Shown piece by piece: positions 29,369 to 37,968 of a DNA stretch of 57,786 bases. Positions within the stretch are counted from its first letter, which is position 1, and every line of letters begins with the position of its first letter. The position numbers and the translations under genes were made by a program. The notes beneath the pieces are model-generated. The model saw only the letters and a program-made list of their open reading frames with translations, was not told where the DNA came from and searched no databases. Origin of the DNA: Methylobacterium goesingense (GTDB lineage: Bacteria > Pseudomonadota > Alphaproteobacteria > Rhizobiales > Beijerinckiaceae); NCBI RefSeq assembly GCF_022179225.1, contig NZ_BPQL01000086.1, positions 1-57,786 of the forward strand, read 5' to 3'.

Positions 29369-29419
29369 TCAGGCCCGCCCCGTCAGTGGCGCTTCCGTTA
29401 CGATAAGGATGGCACGCAT
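29369..29419 (-). CDS. ilvL: ilvB leader peptide
   Basis: A 16-codon frame reading [16 protein letters not shown]. Residues 4-7 are Ile-Leu-Ile-Val, exactly the amino acids whose synthesis depends on the downstream enzyme. It is followed by the pause-type hairpin CACCA/TGGTG and by the U-rich terminator at 29311. This is the arrangement of ribosome-mediated attenuation: a ribosome stalled for lack of charged Ile, Leu or Val tRNA would favour the antiterminator. The start has only a weak Shine-Dalgarno (AGGATAAG). The symbol is by analogy. Confidence 0.8.
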   Translation of the reverse strand: MRAILIVTEAPLTGRA

Positions 29420-29485
29420 CGGTAGAGATCTTATCCTGTTCGGCCGGCGCGGGATGCGTCGGACGAATCGAAAATCGTGTCGCGT

Positions 29486-29514
29486 GTCTTACCGAAGGGA
29501 AGGCAGGCGGTCAA
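29486..29514 (-). promoter_or_regulatory. promoter of the ilvB leader
   Basis: On the minus strand TTGACC (29514-29509), 17 bases, then TAAGAC (29491-29486). The start of transcription would be near 29479, giving about 60 bases before the leader peptide. Housekeeping sigma type. Confidence 0.6.
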
Positions 29515-29538
29515 CGGCGAAGGCACGATATCGCCGAT

Positions 29539-29832
29539 CTACTCGATCGGAACCTCGCCCAGGATCATCCCGGTCTTCGGATCGGCATCGAACTTCATCC
29601 TGCGCCCGTCCTTGAGGCCCTCTCCGTCCCAGTGGCCGTCATCGGCCTCCAGCTTGGTGATCTCGGAATAACCCGCGCCCTTCAGCGCCTGCGTCACCTG
29701 GGCCGGCGTCAGCCAGTCGGGGCCGGGCGTCTCGGCCCGGGCCGACGGCGCCAGCGCCGCGAGAGCCAGGGGCAGGGTCGCGAGGGCGAGGATCGCAGAT
29801 CGGGCAAGACGGGGCCGGGCAAGGCGGGACAT
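29539..29832 (-). CDS. exported PepSY-domain protein
   Basis: A 97-residue protein with a signal peptide (SAILALATLPLALAALAPSARA, cleavage near residue 34). The mature part fits a PepSY-like domain: PDWLTPAQVTQALKGAGYSEITKLEADDGHWDG then DGRRMKFDADPKTGMIL. These small periplasmic proteins are common in Methylobacterium and have no known substrate. It ends 25 bases from the ilvB promoter. It is not obviously part of an operon. Confidence 0.82.
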   Translation of the reverse strand: MSRLARPRLARSAILALATLPLALAALAPSARAETPGPDWLTPAQVTQALKGAGYSEITKLEADDGHWDGEGLKDGRRMKFDADPKTGMILGEVPIE

Positions 29833-29944
29833 GGAGGTGATCCTGTGAGCGGAAAGCGAGCGGCATGCATGGCGGGCGGGACAGAGGCTTAGCCGAGAAA
29901 TCCCCGGCCCGCGAGGCGGGTCTGGTGCGCCGGCCCGGTGCGCC

Positions 29945-30604
29945 GTGTCACGGCGGCGATTTGCGCGCCCGGATTCGGGTTTGCCTGCCCGCGCGCCGCC
30001 GTCCTATCTAGGTCCACGCCGGGGATGCCGGACGGGGATCGCGTTCCCGGCCCGCATCCCGCCAGCGCGATCCCGCCAGCGAGGACCCCCGGCCCTGTCC
30101 GAGACCGATGCCGTTCTTCCCCCCGAATCCTTCCTCCTCCTCGATGTGGCGGGGGTCGCCTGCGCCCTGGCGCGGGCCTCGGTGAGCGAGGTGCTGCCGC
30201 TGCCGGAACTGCACGCGCCGCCGGCTGGCGGCGGTCCCCTCGCGGGGTTCCTCAACCTCGGCGGCAGGCCGGTTCCGGTCCTCGACCTCGCCCGGCTCCT
30301 CGGCCTGCGCGCGGGCGCGCCGGAAGCCGACGGGCTCTACCGGCACATCCTGCTCGATGCTCCGGGCGAGACCGGCTTCCTGGTCGACCGGGTCGAGGAC
30401 CTCGTCATCGTCGCGACCGCCGCGATCCGCCCGGTCTCGCCCGAGCGGACCCTCAACGGATGCGTCGTTGCGGAGATCGCCCGCGGCGACGCCCTGGTTC
30501 ATGTGCTGGGCTTGCGCGAGCTCCTCTCGGCGGAGGAGCGGGACCGCCTGTCGGCGCTCGCCGACGCGGCGGCCCGCCGCCTCGCCGCGCTGCCCGCGGC
30601 CTGA
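29945..30604 (+). CDS. cheW: CheW-like coupling protein, first gene of the chemosensory cluster
   Basis: CheW adapter that would link receptor to the CheA-type kinase. The fold begins at about 30119 with ESFLLLDVAGVACALARASVSEVLPLPELH. It continues with GFLNLGGRPVPVLDLARLLG and a ligand strand, TGFLVDRVEDLVIV. It ends VVAEIARGDALVHVLGLREL. The only ordinary start that keeps the whole fold is GTG 29945, which adds about 50 Arg/Pro-rich residues that look non-coding. A CTG at 30095 preceded by GAGGA may be the real start. This matches the WspB/CheW position in alternative-function clusters. The cheR frame follows 12 bases after the stop. Confidence 0.72.
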   Translation: MSRRRFARPDSGLPARAPPSYLGPRRGCRTGIAFPARIPPARSRQRGPPALSETDAVLPPESFLLLDVAGVACALARASVSEVLPLPELHAPPAGGGPLAGFLNLGGRPVPVLDLARLLGLRAGAPEADGLYRHILLDAPGETGFLVDRVEDLVIVATAAIRPVSPERTLNGCVVAEIARGDALVHVLGLRELLSAEERDRLSALADAAARRLAALPAA

Positions 30605-30615
30605 GCGCGCCGTCG

Positions 30616-32142
30616 TTGAGCCGTCCGCCGCGCTCCGGACCGGAGGCCGATCCGGGTTTCGCGTCCCTCAAGGCGCGGATCATCGCCCGCACCGGCCACC
30701 ATTACTATGCCGACAAGGACGACCTGCTGTTCGACCGGCTGCGCAAGCGCTTCCGGGCACAGGGCCTCGCGGACGCCACCGCCTACGGGGCCCTCCTCGA
30801 CGACCGCGCGGCGGGCGGGCCCGAATGGGCGGCCCTGGAGGCCGAGATCACCATCGGGGAGACGTTCTTCTTCCGCTACGCCGAGCAGTTCACCGCCCTG
30901 CGCGCCACGATCCTGCCCGCCCTGATCGCCGCGCGCGCGGCGGAGCGCAGCTTGCGGGTCTGGAGCGCGGGCTGCTCCACGGGGGCGGAGCCCTACTCCA
31001 TCGCTATCCTGCTGCACGAGCTCCTCGGCCCGGCGCTTCCCGACTGGCGGGTCTCGATCCTCGGCACCGACATCAGCAGCACGGCGCTGGAGACCGCGCG
31101 GGCGGGAATCTACGGTCGCTGGGCCCTGCGCACCCTGCCGCCGGGCGAGCGCCTGCGCCATTTCGTGCCGGGCCCCCCGGTGGCCGGGGCGGGGCGCGAC
31201 GGCACCTACGCCCTGCGGCCGGAATTCCGCCGGATGGTCCGGTTCGAGCGGCGCAACCTCGTGGACCTTCTCGACGGCCGGGGCACCCTGCCTCAGGCGG
31301 AGTTCGACCTGATCCTGTGCCGCAACGTGCTCATCTACTTTGAGGCGGACGCGGTGCTCGGCATCGTGCGCGGGCTCGGCCGGCGCCTGCGCCCGGAGGG
31401 CTGGCTGCTCCTTGGCCATGCCGAGCCGAACCCGGCCATCGCCGCCCTGTTCGAGTCGGTCAACCTGCCCGGGACCGTCGCCTACCGGCCGTCGGGCGCG
31501 GTCGGGCCCGCCCCGGCGCCGTTGGCCTGGAGCCCGGCCTTCCTCCCCGATCCCGCGCCCATTCCTGTTCCCATCTCCGTTCCCTCGCCCGCACCGGGCG
31601 CGCCGGTGGCGCGGCCCGCCCCGCCGGTCGAACCGCTGCCCGAGGACGCGGACGTGGCCGAGGCAATGCCGGATCTCGCGCGCATCCGGGCCCTCGCGGA
31701 TGCCGGCGAGACCGGCGCGGCCTGGCGGGCGCTGCGGATCGCGATCTGGGCCGCGCCCACCGACCCCACCCTGCATTATTACGACGGCCTGCTGGCCCGT
31801 GCCCTCGGGCGGGATGCCGAGGCGGAGCGCGCCCTGCGCGGCGCCCTCTACCTCGACCGGGACTTCGTGATGGCCCATTACCAGCTCGGCCTGCTGATGC
31901 TCGGCCTCGGCCGCGCTGGGGAAGCGGACCGGGCGCTGGACAACGCGATCCGTCTCGCCCAAGCCCTGGCCCCGGACGCAGTGGTGGCGGAGGGCGGCGG
32001 GATCGCGCCGGGCGATCTCGCCCGAAGCGCCGTGCTGGCCCGAAGTACCGCCCTGGCCCGAAGTTCTGCCCTGGCCCAAAGTACCGCCTCGACCCGAAGC
32101 GCCGCCTCGGTCCGCGACGGCCTGACAGGAGATGTTCCGTGA
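30616..32142 (+). CDS. cheR: CheR methyltransferase with TPR tail
   Basis: SAM-dependent receptor glutamate methyltransferase of 508 residues. The CheR N domain (SLKARIIARTGHHYYADKDD) is followed by the catalytic domain with EITIGETFFFRY, VWSAGCSTGAEPYSIAI (SAM binding) and DLILCRNVLIYF. After about residue 290 a Pro-rich linker leads to a TPR-like region (HYYDGLLARALGRDAEAERALRGALYLDRDFVMAHYQLGLLML), as in WspC and Che3-type CheR proteins. The start TTG 30616 is the first start in frame. The extreme C-terminus is an 18-base repeat. Its stop overlaps the second CheW (GTGA). Confidence 0.93.
   Translation: MSRPPRSGPEADPGFASLKARIIARTGHHYYADKDDLLFDRLRKRFRAQGLADATAYGALLDDRAAGGPEWAALEAEITIGETFFFRYAEQFTALRATILPALIAARAAERSLRVWSAGCSTGAEPYSIAILLHELLGPALPDWRVSILGTDISSTALETARAGIYGRWALRTLPPGERLRHFVPGPPVAGAGRDGTYALRPEFRRMVRFERRNLVDLLDGRGTLPQAEFDLILCRNVLIYFEADAVLGIVRGLGRRLRPEGWLLLGHAEPNPAIAALFESVNLPGTVAYRPSGAVGPAPAPLAWSPAFLPDPAPIPVPISVPSPAPGAPVARPAPPVEPLPEDADVAEAMPDLARIRALADAGETGAAWRALRIAIWAAPTDPTLHYYDGLLARALGRDAEAERALRGALYLDRDFVMAHYQLGLLMLGLGRAGEADRALDNAIRLAQALAPDAVVAEGGGIAPGDLARSAVLARSTALARSSALAQSTASTRSAASVRDGLTGDVP
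32017..32106 (+). repeat. 18-base minisatellite in the 3' end of cheR
   Basis: Five 18-base units start at 32017, 32035, 32053, 32071 and 32089, with consensus CTGGCCCGAAGTACCGCC; a sixth, partial unit follows. They encode LARSAV, LARSTA, LARSSA, LAQSTA and STRSAA. The period keeps the frame. Confidence 0.85.
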
Positions 32143-32684
32143 CCCAGACCCGTTCCGGCGTCGGGCAAACCGTGCGGCTCGACGCCCTCCGGGCGGAGCG
32201 CGCCCGGACGCTCGCCCGGCGCGGACAGGCGGAGGCGGCGGTCACGACCCGGTCATACCTCGTCTGCGCCTGCGGGGCCGACCGCTTCGGCCTGCCGCTG
32301 GCCCAGGTGGCGCAGGTCCTGCCCGCTCGGCCCGTGACAGCCCTGCCCGGCTCAGCCCCGGCGATCCTCGGCCTCATCGCCTTGGCGGGCCGCGTCGTCA
32401 GCCTGCTGGCCCTGGCGCCCGCCCTTGGGCGGAGGGCGGATCCGGATGAGGAGGCTGGGCACGTGGTGCTGGTGCGCGGCGTCGCCATTCCGGTGGCCCT
32501 GTCCGTCAGCCGTGTCCTGGGCGTCGCCGAGATCCCCGAGGCGGCGATCGACACGGCCTACGCGGAGGCCGGTTTGAGCGCCGAGGCCGTTTCGGGCTAT
32601 GCCCCGGCCGGCGCCGGGCCAGGTGCCGAATCCGCGTTTGTCATCATCGACCTGCCCCGCCTCGTGCGGCGATACCATGCCTGA
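32139..32684 (+). CDS. cheW: CheW-like coupling protein (second copy)
   Basis: A 181-residue CheW with an N-terminal extension of about 38 charged residues (LDALRAERARTLARRGQAEA) before the fold, as in WspD. The CheW core reads RSYLVCACGADRFGLPLAQVAQVLPARPVTALPG, then GLIALAGRVVSLLALAPALG, and closes with SAFVIIDLPRLVRRYHA. The GTG start overlaps the cheR stop by four bases. Two different CheW proteins in one cluster are usual in alternative-function systems. Confidence 0.88.
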   Translation: MTQTRSGVGQTVRLDALRAERARTLARRGQAEAAVTTRSYLVCACGADRFGLPLAQVAQVLPARPVTALPGSAPAILGLIALAGRVVSLLALAPALGRRADPDEEAGHVVLVRGVAIPVALSVSRVLGVAEIPEAAIDTAYAEAGLSAEAVSGYAPAGAGPGAESAFVIIDLPRLVRRYHA

Positions 32685-32842
32685 CGTCGCCCCCCCCGGC
32701 GGCGAGACCTGTCGACGCTGCCTCTACGGCGGCGAAATCTGCGATGAGGCCGCCCCTATGGCGGCGAAACCTGCCATGAGACCGGCTTCCGGGGCGATGC
32801 GCGCCGCGGGGGCCGGCCGGTTTGCGGAGCGTTGAGCCAGCT

Positions 32843-34513
32843 GTGTCGATCTCGATCGGAAAACGCATCCTCCTCGGCTTCGTGGCGATCACCCTCGTGG
32901 TGGTGGCGCTGGGCTTCTACGCCCTCGGGCAGATCGGCGTGGTGCGCGACACCACGGACGCCATCGTCAGCCGCGACCTCACGGTGGCGCGCCAGCTCGA
33001 CGACCTTGCCAACAAGGCCCGCGACATGGGCCTCCATCGGCGCAACGCGATCATCGCCCTGCTGGCCCGCGCCCGGGGCGGCCCCGAGCGCGACGACGCC
33101 TCCGGTGCCTGGCGCCGGACCGCCACTGAGGCCGACGCGATCCTGGCGGAGCTGATCCGGGCCAGCGACGGCTACCGCGCGCGCTCCGCATCCGAGGAGC
33201 GCAGCCAGACCTGGCGCAAGCTGAACGGCGTCGCGATCGAGGCCCTGGCCGAGTTCCGCGAGCTGCGCACCGCCAGCGAAGCCCAGTTCGCCGCCATCGC
33301 CGCCAAGGACATCGACGCCGTCGAGGCCCGCAACGACGCACTCAACCGCAGCCAGGACATGTTCCTGGCAGACATCGAGCGCACGCGCAGCGCCCTCGAC
33401 GACGGGATCGCGGCGGGCCAGCGCAGCGTCGCCGACCTCTACGAGCGCAGCCGCCTCTCCATCCTGGGGACGCTGGCCGCCTGCGTCCTCCTCAGCATCC
33501 TCGTCACCATCCTGATCAGCCGGGCCGTGGTGCGGCCCCTCGAGGCGGTGATGGCCTTCGCCGAGCGCGTCGGCGAGGGCGACCTCTCGGGCACCCTCGA
33601 CGCCCGGGGCAAGGACGAGATCGGCCGCCTCGGCCGCACCCTCAACCGGATGGTCGCGGGCCTCGCCGACCTCGCCCGCACTAACCGGGCGGCGACCGCC
33701 GATCTCAACGCGGCGGCGGCCGAGATCCGTGCCTCCGCCCAGGAGCAGGCGGCCAGCGTCGAGGAGCAGTTCGCCGCCGTGCAGGAGACGGCCGCCACCG
33801 TCGACGAGATCACTCATTCGGGCGCGCAGATCGGCAAGCGGGCCGGCGAGGTCATCGCCACGGCGCAATCCACCGCCCAGACCTCCCGCGCCGGCCTGCG
33901 CGCGGTGGCGGACACGGCCCGCGCCATGGACTCGATCCGCGAGCAGGCCGAGGCCGTGGCCGGCAACATCGTCGCCCTCTCGGAGAAGACCCAGGCGATC
34001 GGCGACATCATCACCACCGTCAACGATATCTCGGAGCGCACTCACCTCCTGGCGCTGAACGCCGCCATCGAGGCGGCGGCGGCCGGCGAGAGCGGACGCA
34101 GCTTCGCGGTTGTGGCCTCCGAGATGAAGCTGCTCGCCGATCAGGCCAAGGCCGCCACGGGCCAGGTCCGCACGATCCTGGGCGAGATCCAGCGGGGCAT
34201 CAACACCTCGGTCATGCTCACCGAGGAGGCGGTCAAGCGCGCGGCCACCGGCAAGGCCCGCTCCGACACCACGCAGCGCACGATCGAGGAGATCACCGCC
34301 CGGGTCGAGGAGAGCGTTCAGACCTTCCAGCAGATCGTGGCCTCCACCAACCAGCAGCAGCTCGGCATCGAGCAGGTGATGGGCGCCCTCCAGAACATCC
34401 GGCAGGCGAGCCAGCAGACGGCGGCCGGCACCCGCGAGGTCGAGGCGGCCTCCGCCAACCTCACCGAGCTGGCCCAGGCCCTGATGACGCTGGCCGAGCG
34501 CTACCGGCACTGA
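32843..34513 (+). CDS. methyl-accepting chemotaxis protein (HAMP, class with long cytoplasmic hairpin)
   Basis: Receptor of 556 residues. TM1 is about 9-30 ([20 protein letters not shown]), the periplasmic part is about 35-205 and helical (four-helix-bundle type, with [14 protein letters not shown]), TM2 is about 208-232 ([18 protein letters not shown]), then HAMP ([22 protein letters not shown]). The signalling tip is [32 protein letters not shown]. The C-terminus has no NWETF-type tether, so CheR docking must be different. GTG 32843 gives [13 protein letters not shown]; the TTG 21 bases upstream is less likely. It corresponds to WspA/Mcp3 in position. Confidence 0.92.
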   Translation: MSISIGKRILLGFVAITLVVVALGFYALGQIGVVRDTTDAIVSRDLTVARQLDDLANKARDMGLHRRNAIIALLARARGGPERDDASGAWRRTATEADAILAELIRASDGYRARSASEERSQTWRKLNGVAIEALAEFRELRTASEAQFAAIAAKDIDAVEARNDALNRSQDMFLADIERTRSALDDGIAAGQRSVADLYERSRLSILGTLAACVLLSILVTILISRAVVRPLEAVMAFAERVGEGDLSGTLDARGKDEIGRLGRTLNRMVAGLADLARTNRAATADLNAAAAEIRASAQEQAASVEEQFAAVQETAATVDEITHSGAQIGKRAGEVIATAQSTAQTSRAGLRAVADTARAMDSIREQAEAVAGNIVALSEKTQAIGDIITTVNDISERTHLLALNAAIEAAAAGESGRSFAVVASEMKLLADQAKAATGQVRTILGEIQRGINTSVMLTEEAVKRAATGKARSDTTQRTIEEITARVEESVQTFQQIVASTNQQQLGIEQVMGALQNIRQASQQTAAGTREVEAASANLTELAQALMTLAERYRH

Positions 34514-34534
34514 GGCGGCAAGGACATCCGCCAA

Positions 34535-36883
34535 ATGGACATCCGCCAGCTGCTCCTCGCGGCCTTCGAGGTCGAGCATCGCGAGCACATCGACGCGATC
34601 CGTGACGCCCTGGCCGGCGGTACGGCCGAATCCGGGCCGGACTGGAACGACGTCTTCCGGCGCGCCCACAGCCTGAAGGGCGCCTCGCGCGCCGTCGACC
34701 TGCCGGCGGTGGAGGCCGTAGCCCACCGCCTGGAGGCCTTGTTCGAGCGCGTGGCCGCTCAGGAAGCGGGCCTGTCGCGGACCGACACGGCCGCCGTCCA
34801 CCTCGCCCTCGACCGGATCGAGGCCTACGTCGCCGGCCTCACCGACGGGGCCGGGCCGGACATGCCGGAGGATGCGCTGGCAGCCCTGGACCGGACCCTC
34901 GACCCGGACGCCCCGCCCGAACCGGCACTCCCCGAGAACCCCGCGCCGGCCCGGCCCGGCCCGTTGGACCAGCCCGCCGAAGCGCCGCAGGCCGGTCCTA
35001 CCGAAGCGCCGCAGGCCGGTCCTACCGAAGCGCCGCAGGCCGGTCCTACCGAAGCGCCACAGGCCGGTCCCGCCGAGGGCCCGCAGGGGCTCCTGCGCGT
35101 GCCGGCGGAGGCGATCGAGGCCCTGACACGCGCCACGCACGACCTCGCCAGCGCGCTCGGCGGCGAGACCCAGGTGGCGGAGGGCCTCGGCCGCCTCGCG
35201 CGCCGCGCTGCCGACCTCGCCCGCCTCGCAGAGGGCCTGCGGGGTGGCGCGGCCGCGCGCCGCCGGTCGGGTTCGGCCAAGGTATCGACGCCAGCATCGA
35301 CGACGGAATCGACCGAGCGGACGGAGACCCGGTCCGATGCGGAGTGGCGCGGCCTCGAGGCCGGCCTCCTCGCCCTGTCGCGGGACGCCGCCGAGGTGTC
35401 GCGGCTGCGCAGCGCCGTCGCCGCATCCGTGGAGGGCGCGATGGCGCGGGTCTCCGGGGAGGCCGAGCGCCTCGCCCTCGTCCCCGCCGAGACGGCCTTC
35501 GGCGGCTTCCCCCGGGCCCTGCGCGATCTGGCCCGCGAGGCTGGCCGCGAGATCGCGGTCACGGCGCGCGGCCTCGAACTGCCGGTCGACCGGGCCATGC
35601 TCCAGGTCCTCAAGGACCCGGTGCTGCACGCCCTGCGCAACGCCCTCAGCCACGGGGCCGACGCGCCCGAGGCGCGCCAGGCCCAGGGCAAGCCGAGCGC
35701 GCTGGCCATCGGCCTCGACGTGAGCGTGCAGGGCGCGCGCCTCCTGATCCGGATCCACGACGACGGGCGCGGGCCGGACCTCGCCGCCATCGCCGAGACC
35801 GCCCGGCGCCGGGGGCTGCTCGATCCCGGTGCCGAGCCGGACGACGCGGCGCTCCTCGCCCTGGTCTTCGAGCCCGGCTTCTCGACGGCCGCGGCCGTCG
35901 ACACCCTGTCGGGCCGGGGCATGGGCCTCTCGGTCGTGGCGGATGCCGCACGCCGCCTCGGGGGCAGCGTCCGGCTCGCGGCCCGGGCGCCCTTCGGCAC
36001 TGAGCTGACCATGAGCCTGCCGCTCTCGGCGGCCCGCCGGGCGATGCTGCTGGTGGAGGCGGGGGGCGTCACCTACGCCCTGCCGAGCGCCGCCGCCGAG
36101 CGCCTGCTGCGCTTGGCTCCCGCCGACCTGACCCCGGCCATGGGCCGCCTCGTCACTCGCTTGGAGATCGAGGGCGTGGGCGCGACCCTGCCGGTCCTCG
36201 ACCTGCGCAGCCTGCTCGGCCTCGCCGGGGCCGAGCCGGAAGCGGGCGGCACGCGCCCCGCCATCCTGCTGCGGGGCGCCGGGCGGCGCTGCGTCCTGGC
36301 GGTGGACGGGCTCTCGGACGTGCGCACCCTGCGGGTGCTGCCGGCCCCGCCCATCGGCGCCGATCCGCGCCTCGTCTCCGGAACCGTGATCCTGGCGGGC
36401 GACCGGCCGGCCCTGGTGCTCGATGCCGACGGTCTGGTGGCCCGCGCCGGGGACGCGGGGCGCGGTGCGGCGCCGGAACCCACAGCCCCGCGCGGAACGA
36501 TCGCCCAGGCGCCACGTTCGACGATCCTCGTTGTCGACGATTCGATCACCACGCGGACGTTGGAGAAGGGCATCTTGGAAGCGGCCGGGTACCGCGTCGT
36601 CGTCTGCGTTGACGGCCAGGATGCGCTCGACCGCCTGCGGGCGGGCATCGAGCCCGTGGACCTCGTGGTCGCCGACGTGGAGATGCCGCGCCTCGACGGC
36701 TTCGGGCTGGTGCAGGCCCTGCGGGCCGACGAGGCCTTTGCCCGCCTGCCTGTCATCCTGATGACTTCGCGGGGCGACGCCGAGGATGTGGCGCGCGGCC
36801 TCGAACTCGGGGCCGACGCCTACCTGACCAAGCAGACCTTCGACCAGCGCCAGCTCCTCGACACCATCGGGCAGTTGCTGTGA
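34535..36883 (+). CDS. cheA: hybrid chemotaxis histidine kinase CheA-REC
   Basis: Hybrid kinase of 782 residues. The Hpt domain carries His45 in FRRAHSLKGASRAV. A Pro/Ala-rich linker with a 24-base repeat leads to a helical P3-like region. The HATPase domain has LHALRNALSHG (N box), IHDDGRGPD (G1) and LSGRGMGLSVV (G2). A CheW-like domain follows (MLLVEAGGVTYALPSAAAERLL), then a C-terminal receiver with Asp714 in VVADVEMPRLDG. The fusion of CheA to a receiver is the WspE/CheA3 layout. No separate P2 domain is evident. cheB overlaps its stop (GTGA). Confidence 0.93.
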   Translation: MDIRQLLLAAFEVEHREHIDAIRDALAGGTAESGPDWNDVFRRAHSLKGASRAVDLPAVEAVAHRLEALFERVAAQEAGLSRTDTAAVHLALDRIEAYVAGLTDGAGPDMPEDALAALDRTLDPDAPPEPALPENPAPARPGPLDQPAEAPQAGPTEAPQAGPTEAPQAGPTEAPQAGPAEGPQGLLRVPAEAIEALTRATHDLASALGGETQVAEGLGRLARRAADLARLAEGLRGGAAARRRSGSAKVSTPASTTESTERTETRSDAEWRGLEAGLLALSRDAAEVSRLRSAVAASVEGAMARVSGEAERLALVPAETAFGGFPRALRDLAREAGREIAVTARGLELPVDRAMLQVLKDPVLHALRNALSHGADAPEARQAQGKPSALAIGLDVSVQGARLLIRIHDDGRGPDLAAIAETARRRGLLDPGAEPDDAALLALVFEPGFSTAAAVDTLSGRGMGLSVVADAARRLGGSVRLAARAPFGTELTMSLPLSAARRAMLLVEAGGVTYALPSAAAERLLRLAPADLTPAMGRLVTRLEIEGVGATLPVLDLRSLLGLAGAEPEAGGTRPAILLRGAGRRCVLAVDGLSDVRTLRVLPAPPIGADPRLVSGTVILAGDRPALVLDADGLVARAGDAGRGAAPEPTAPRGTIAQAPRSTILVVDDSITTRTLEKGILEAAGYRVVVCVDGQDALDRLRAGIEPVDLVVADVEMPRLDGFGLVQALRADEAFARLPVILMTSRGDAEDVARGLELGADAYLTKQTFDQRQLLDTIGQLL
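34979..35074 (+). repeat. 24-base minisatellite in cheA, four copies
   Basis: Units at 34979, 35003, 35027 and 35051 encode EAPQAGPT repeats. Copies 1 to 3 are identical and copy 4 differs at a few bases. They form the linker between the Hpt and the kinase core. Period is a multiple of three. Confidence 0.9.
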
Positions 36884-37968
36884 CCGGACACGAGCAGGAC
36901 AAGCCCGCGCCCGCGCGGGTCCGGGTGATGCTGGTCGAGGATTCCCTCGTGGTGCGCCAGCTCCTCATCCACATCGTCGGCCGCGACCCGCGCCTGGAAG
37001 TCGTCGCGGCGGTCGCCTCCGGCGAGGAGGCCCTGGCCACCATTGGGCAGACCCGGCCGGACGTCGTCTCCATGGATATCCGGCTTCCCGGCATCGACGG
37101 CCTGGAGACGACGCGGCGGATCATGGCCGAGCGTCCGACCCCGATCGTGGTCATCGCCGATTCCATCGAGGATTCGTCCCTGCGCATTTCGATGAACGCC
37201 CTGCGGGCCGGGGCGCTCTCGGTGGTCGAGAAGCCGGTGGCGACGACGCACGCGGGTTACGACGCGGTCGCCACCGAGATCTGCACGCAGCTGCGCATCA
37301 TGGCGGCGGTGCCGGTCATCCGGCGCCGCCCGATCGGCTCGGAATGGGCCGGGCGCACCGCGGCGGCCCCCGTCTCGGCCGCCCTCCGGGTACCCGAGGC
37401 TGCCAGCGTGCTCGCGATCGCCGCCTCCACGGGCGGCCCCCCGGCACTGGCCCGGGTCATCGGCGGCCTGCCGGCGCACTATCCCCTGCCCGTCCTCGTG
37501 GTCCAGCACATGGGCCCCGCCTTCATGGAGGGCTTCGCCGCCTGGCTGAACAGCGTCGTCGGCCTCGCGGTGTCCGTCGCCCGCGACGGGGGGCGGGCGG
37601 AGGCCGGGCATGTCTACGTGGCGCCGGGCGACCGCCACCTCGAACTCGGCCCGGCCGGCCATCTGCGCATCACCGATGCCGCCCCGGTGGGCGGCCAGCG
37701 CCCGGCGGCCACCGCCCTGTTCCGCTCGGTAGCCCGGCACGCGGGTGGGCGCGGCGTCGGGGTTCTGCTGACCGGGATGGGGGAGGACGGGGCCACCGGC
37801 CTGCTCGACATGCGCCGGGCCGGCGGCCTCACCATCGCGGAGGACGAGAGCACGGCCGTGGTGTTCGGCATGCCGGCGGCCGCAATCCGCCTGTCGGCCG
37901 CCGGCACGGTGCTGCCCCTCGACCGGATCGCCGCCCACCTCGCGCGCCTCGCGGAGGGCGGCCCATGA
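36880..37968 (+). CDS. cheB: chemotaxis response regulator protein-glutamate methylesterase CheB
   Basis: Methylesterase of 362 residues with a receiver (Asp66 in VVSMDIRLPGIDG) and a C-terminal esterase domain. The catalytic triad is Ser183 in AASTGGPP, His in VVQHMGP and Asp in GMGEDGATG. This is the standard CheB architecture. The GTG start overlaps the cheA stop by four bases, and its own stop overlaps the next gene (ATGA). It would demethylate the MCP of this cluster. Confidence 0.96.
   Translation: MTGHEQDKPAPARVRVMLVEDSLVVRQLLIHIVGRDPRLEVVAAVASGEEALATIGQTRPDVVSMDIRLPGIDGLETTRRIMAERPTPIVVIADSIEDSSLRISMNALRAGALSVVEKPVATTHAGYDAVATEICTQLRIMAAVPVIRRRPIGSEWAGRTAAAPVSAALRVPEAASVLAIAASTGGPPALARVIGGLPAHYPLPVLVVQHMGPAFMEGFAAWLNSVVGLAVSVARDGGRAEAGHVYVAPGDRHLELGPAGHLRITDAAPVGGQRPAATALFRSVARHAGGRGVGVLLTGMGEDGATGLLDMRRAGGLTIAEDESTAVVFGMPAAAIRLSAAGTVLPLDRIAAHLARLAEGGP

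Noticed and set aside
32756..35758. 1000-residue minus-strand frame opposite the MCP and cheA
   Set aside because: Arg/Gly/Ala-rich with no motif, and fully overlaps two genes with strong domain evidence. It is a GC-rich mirror frame.
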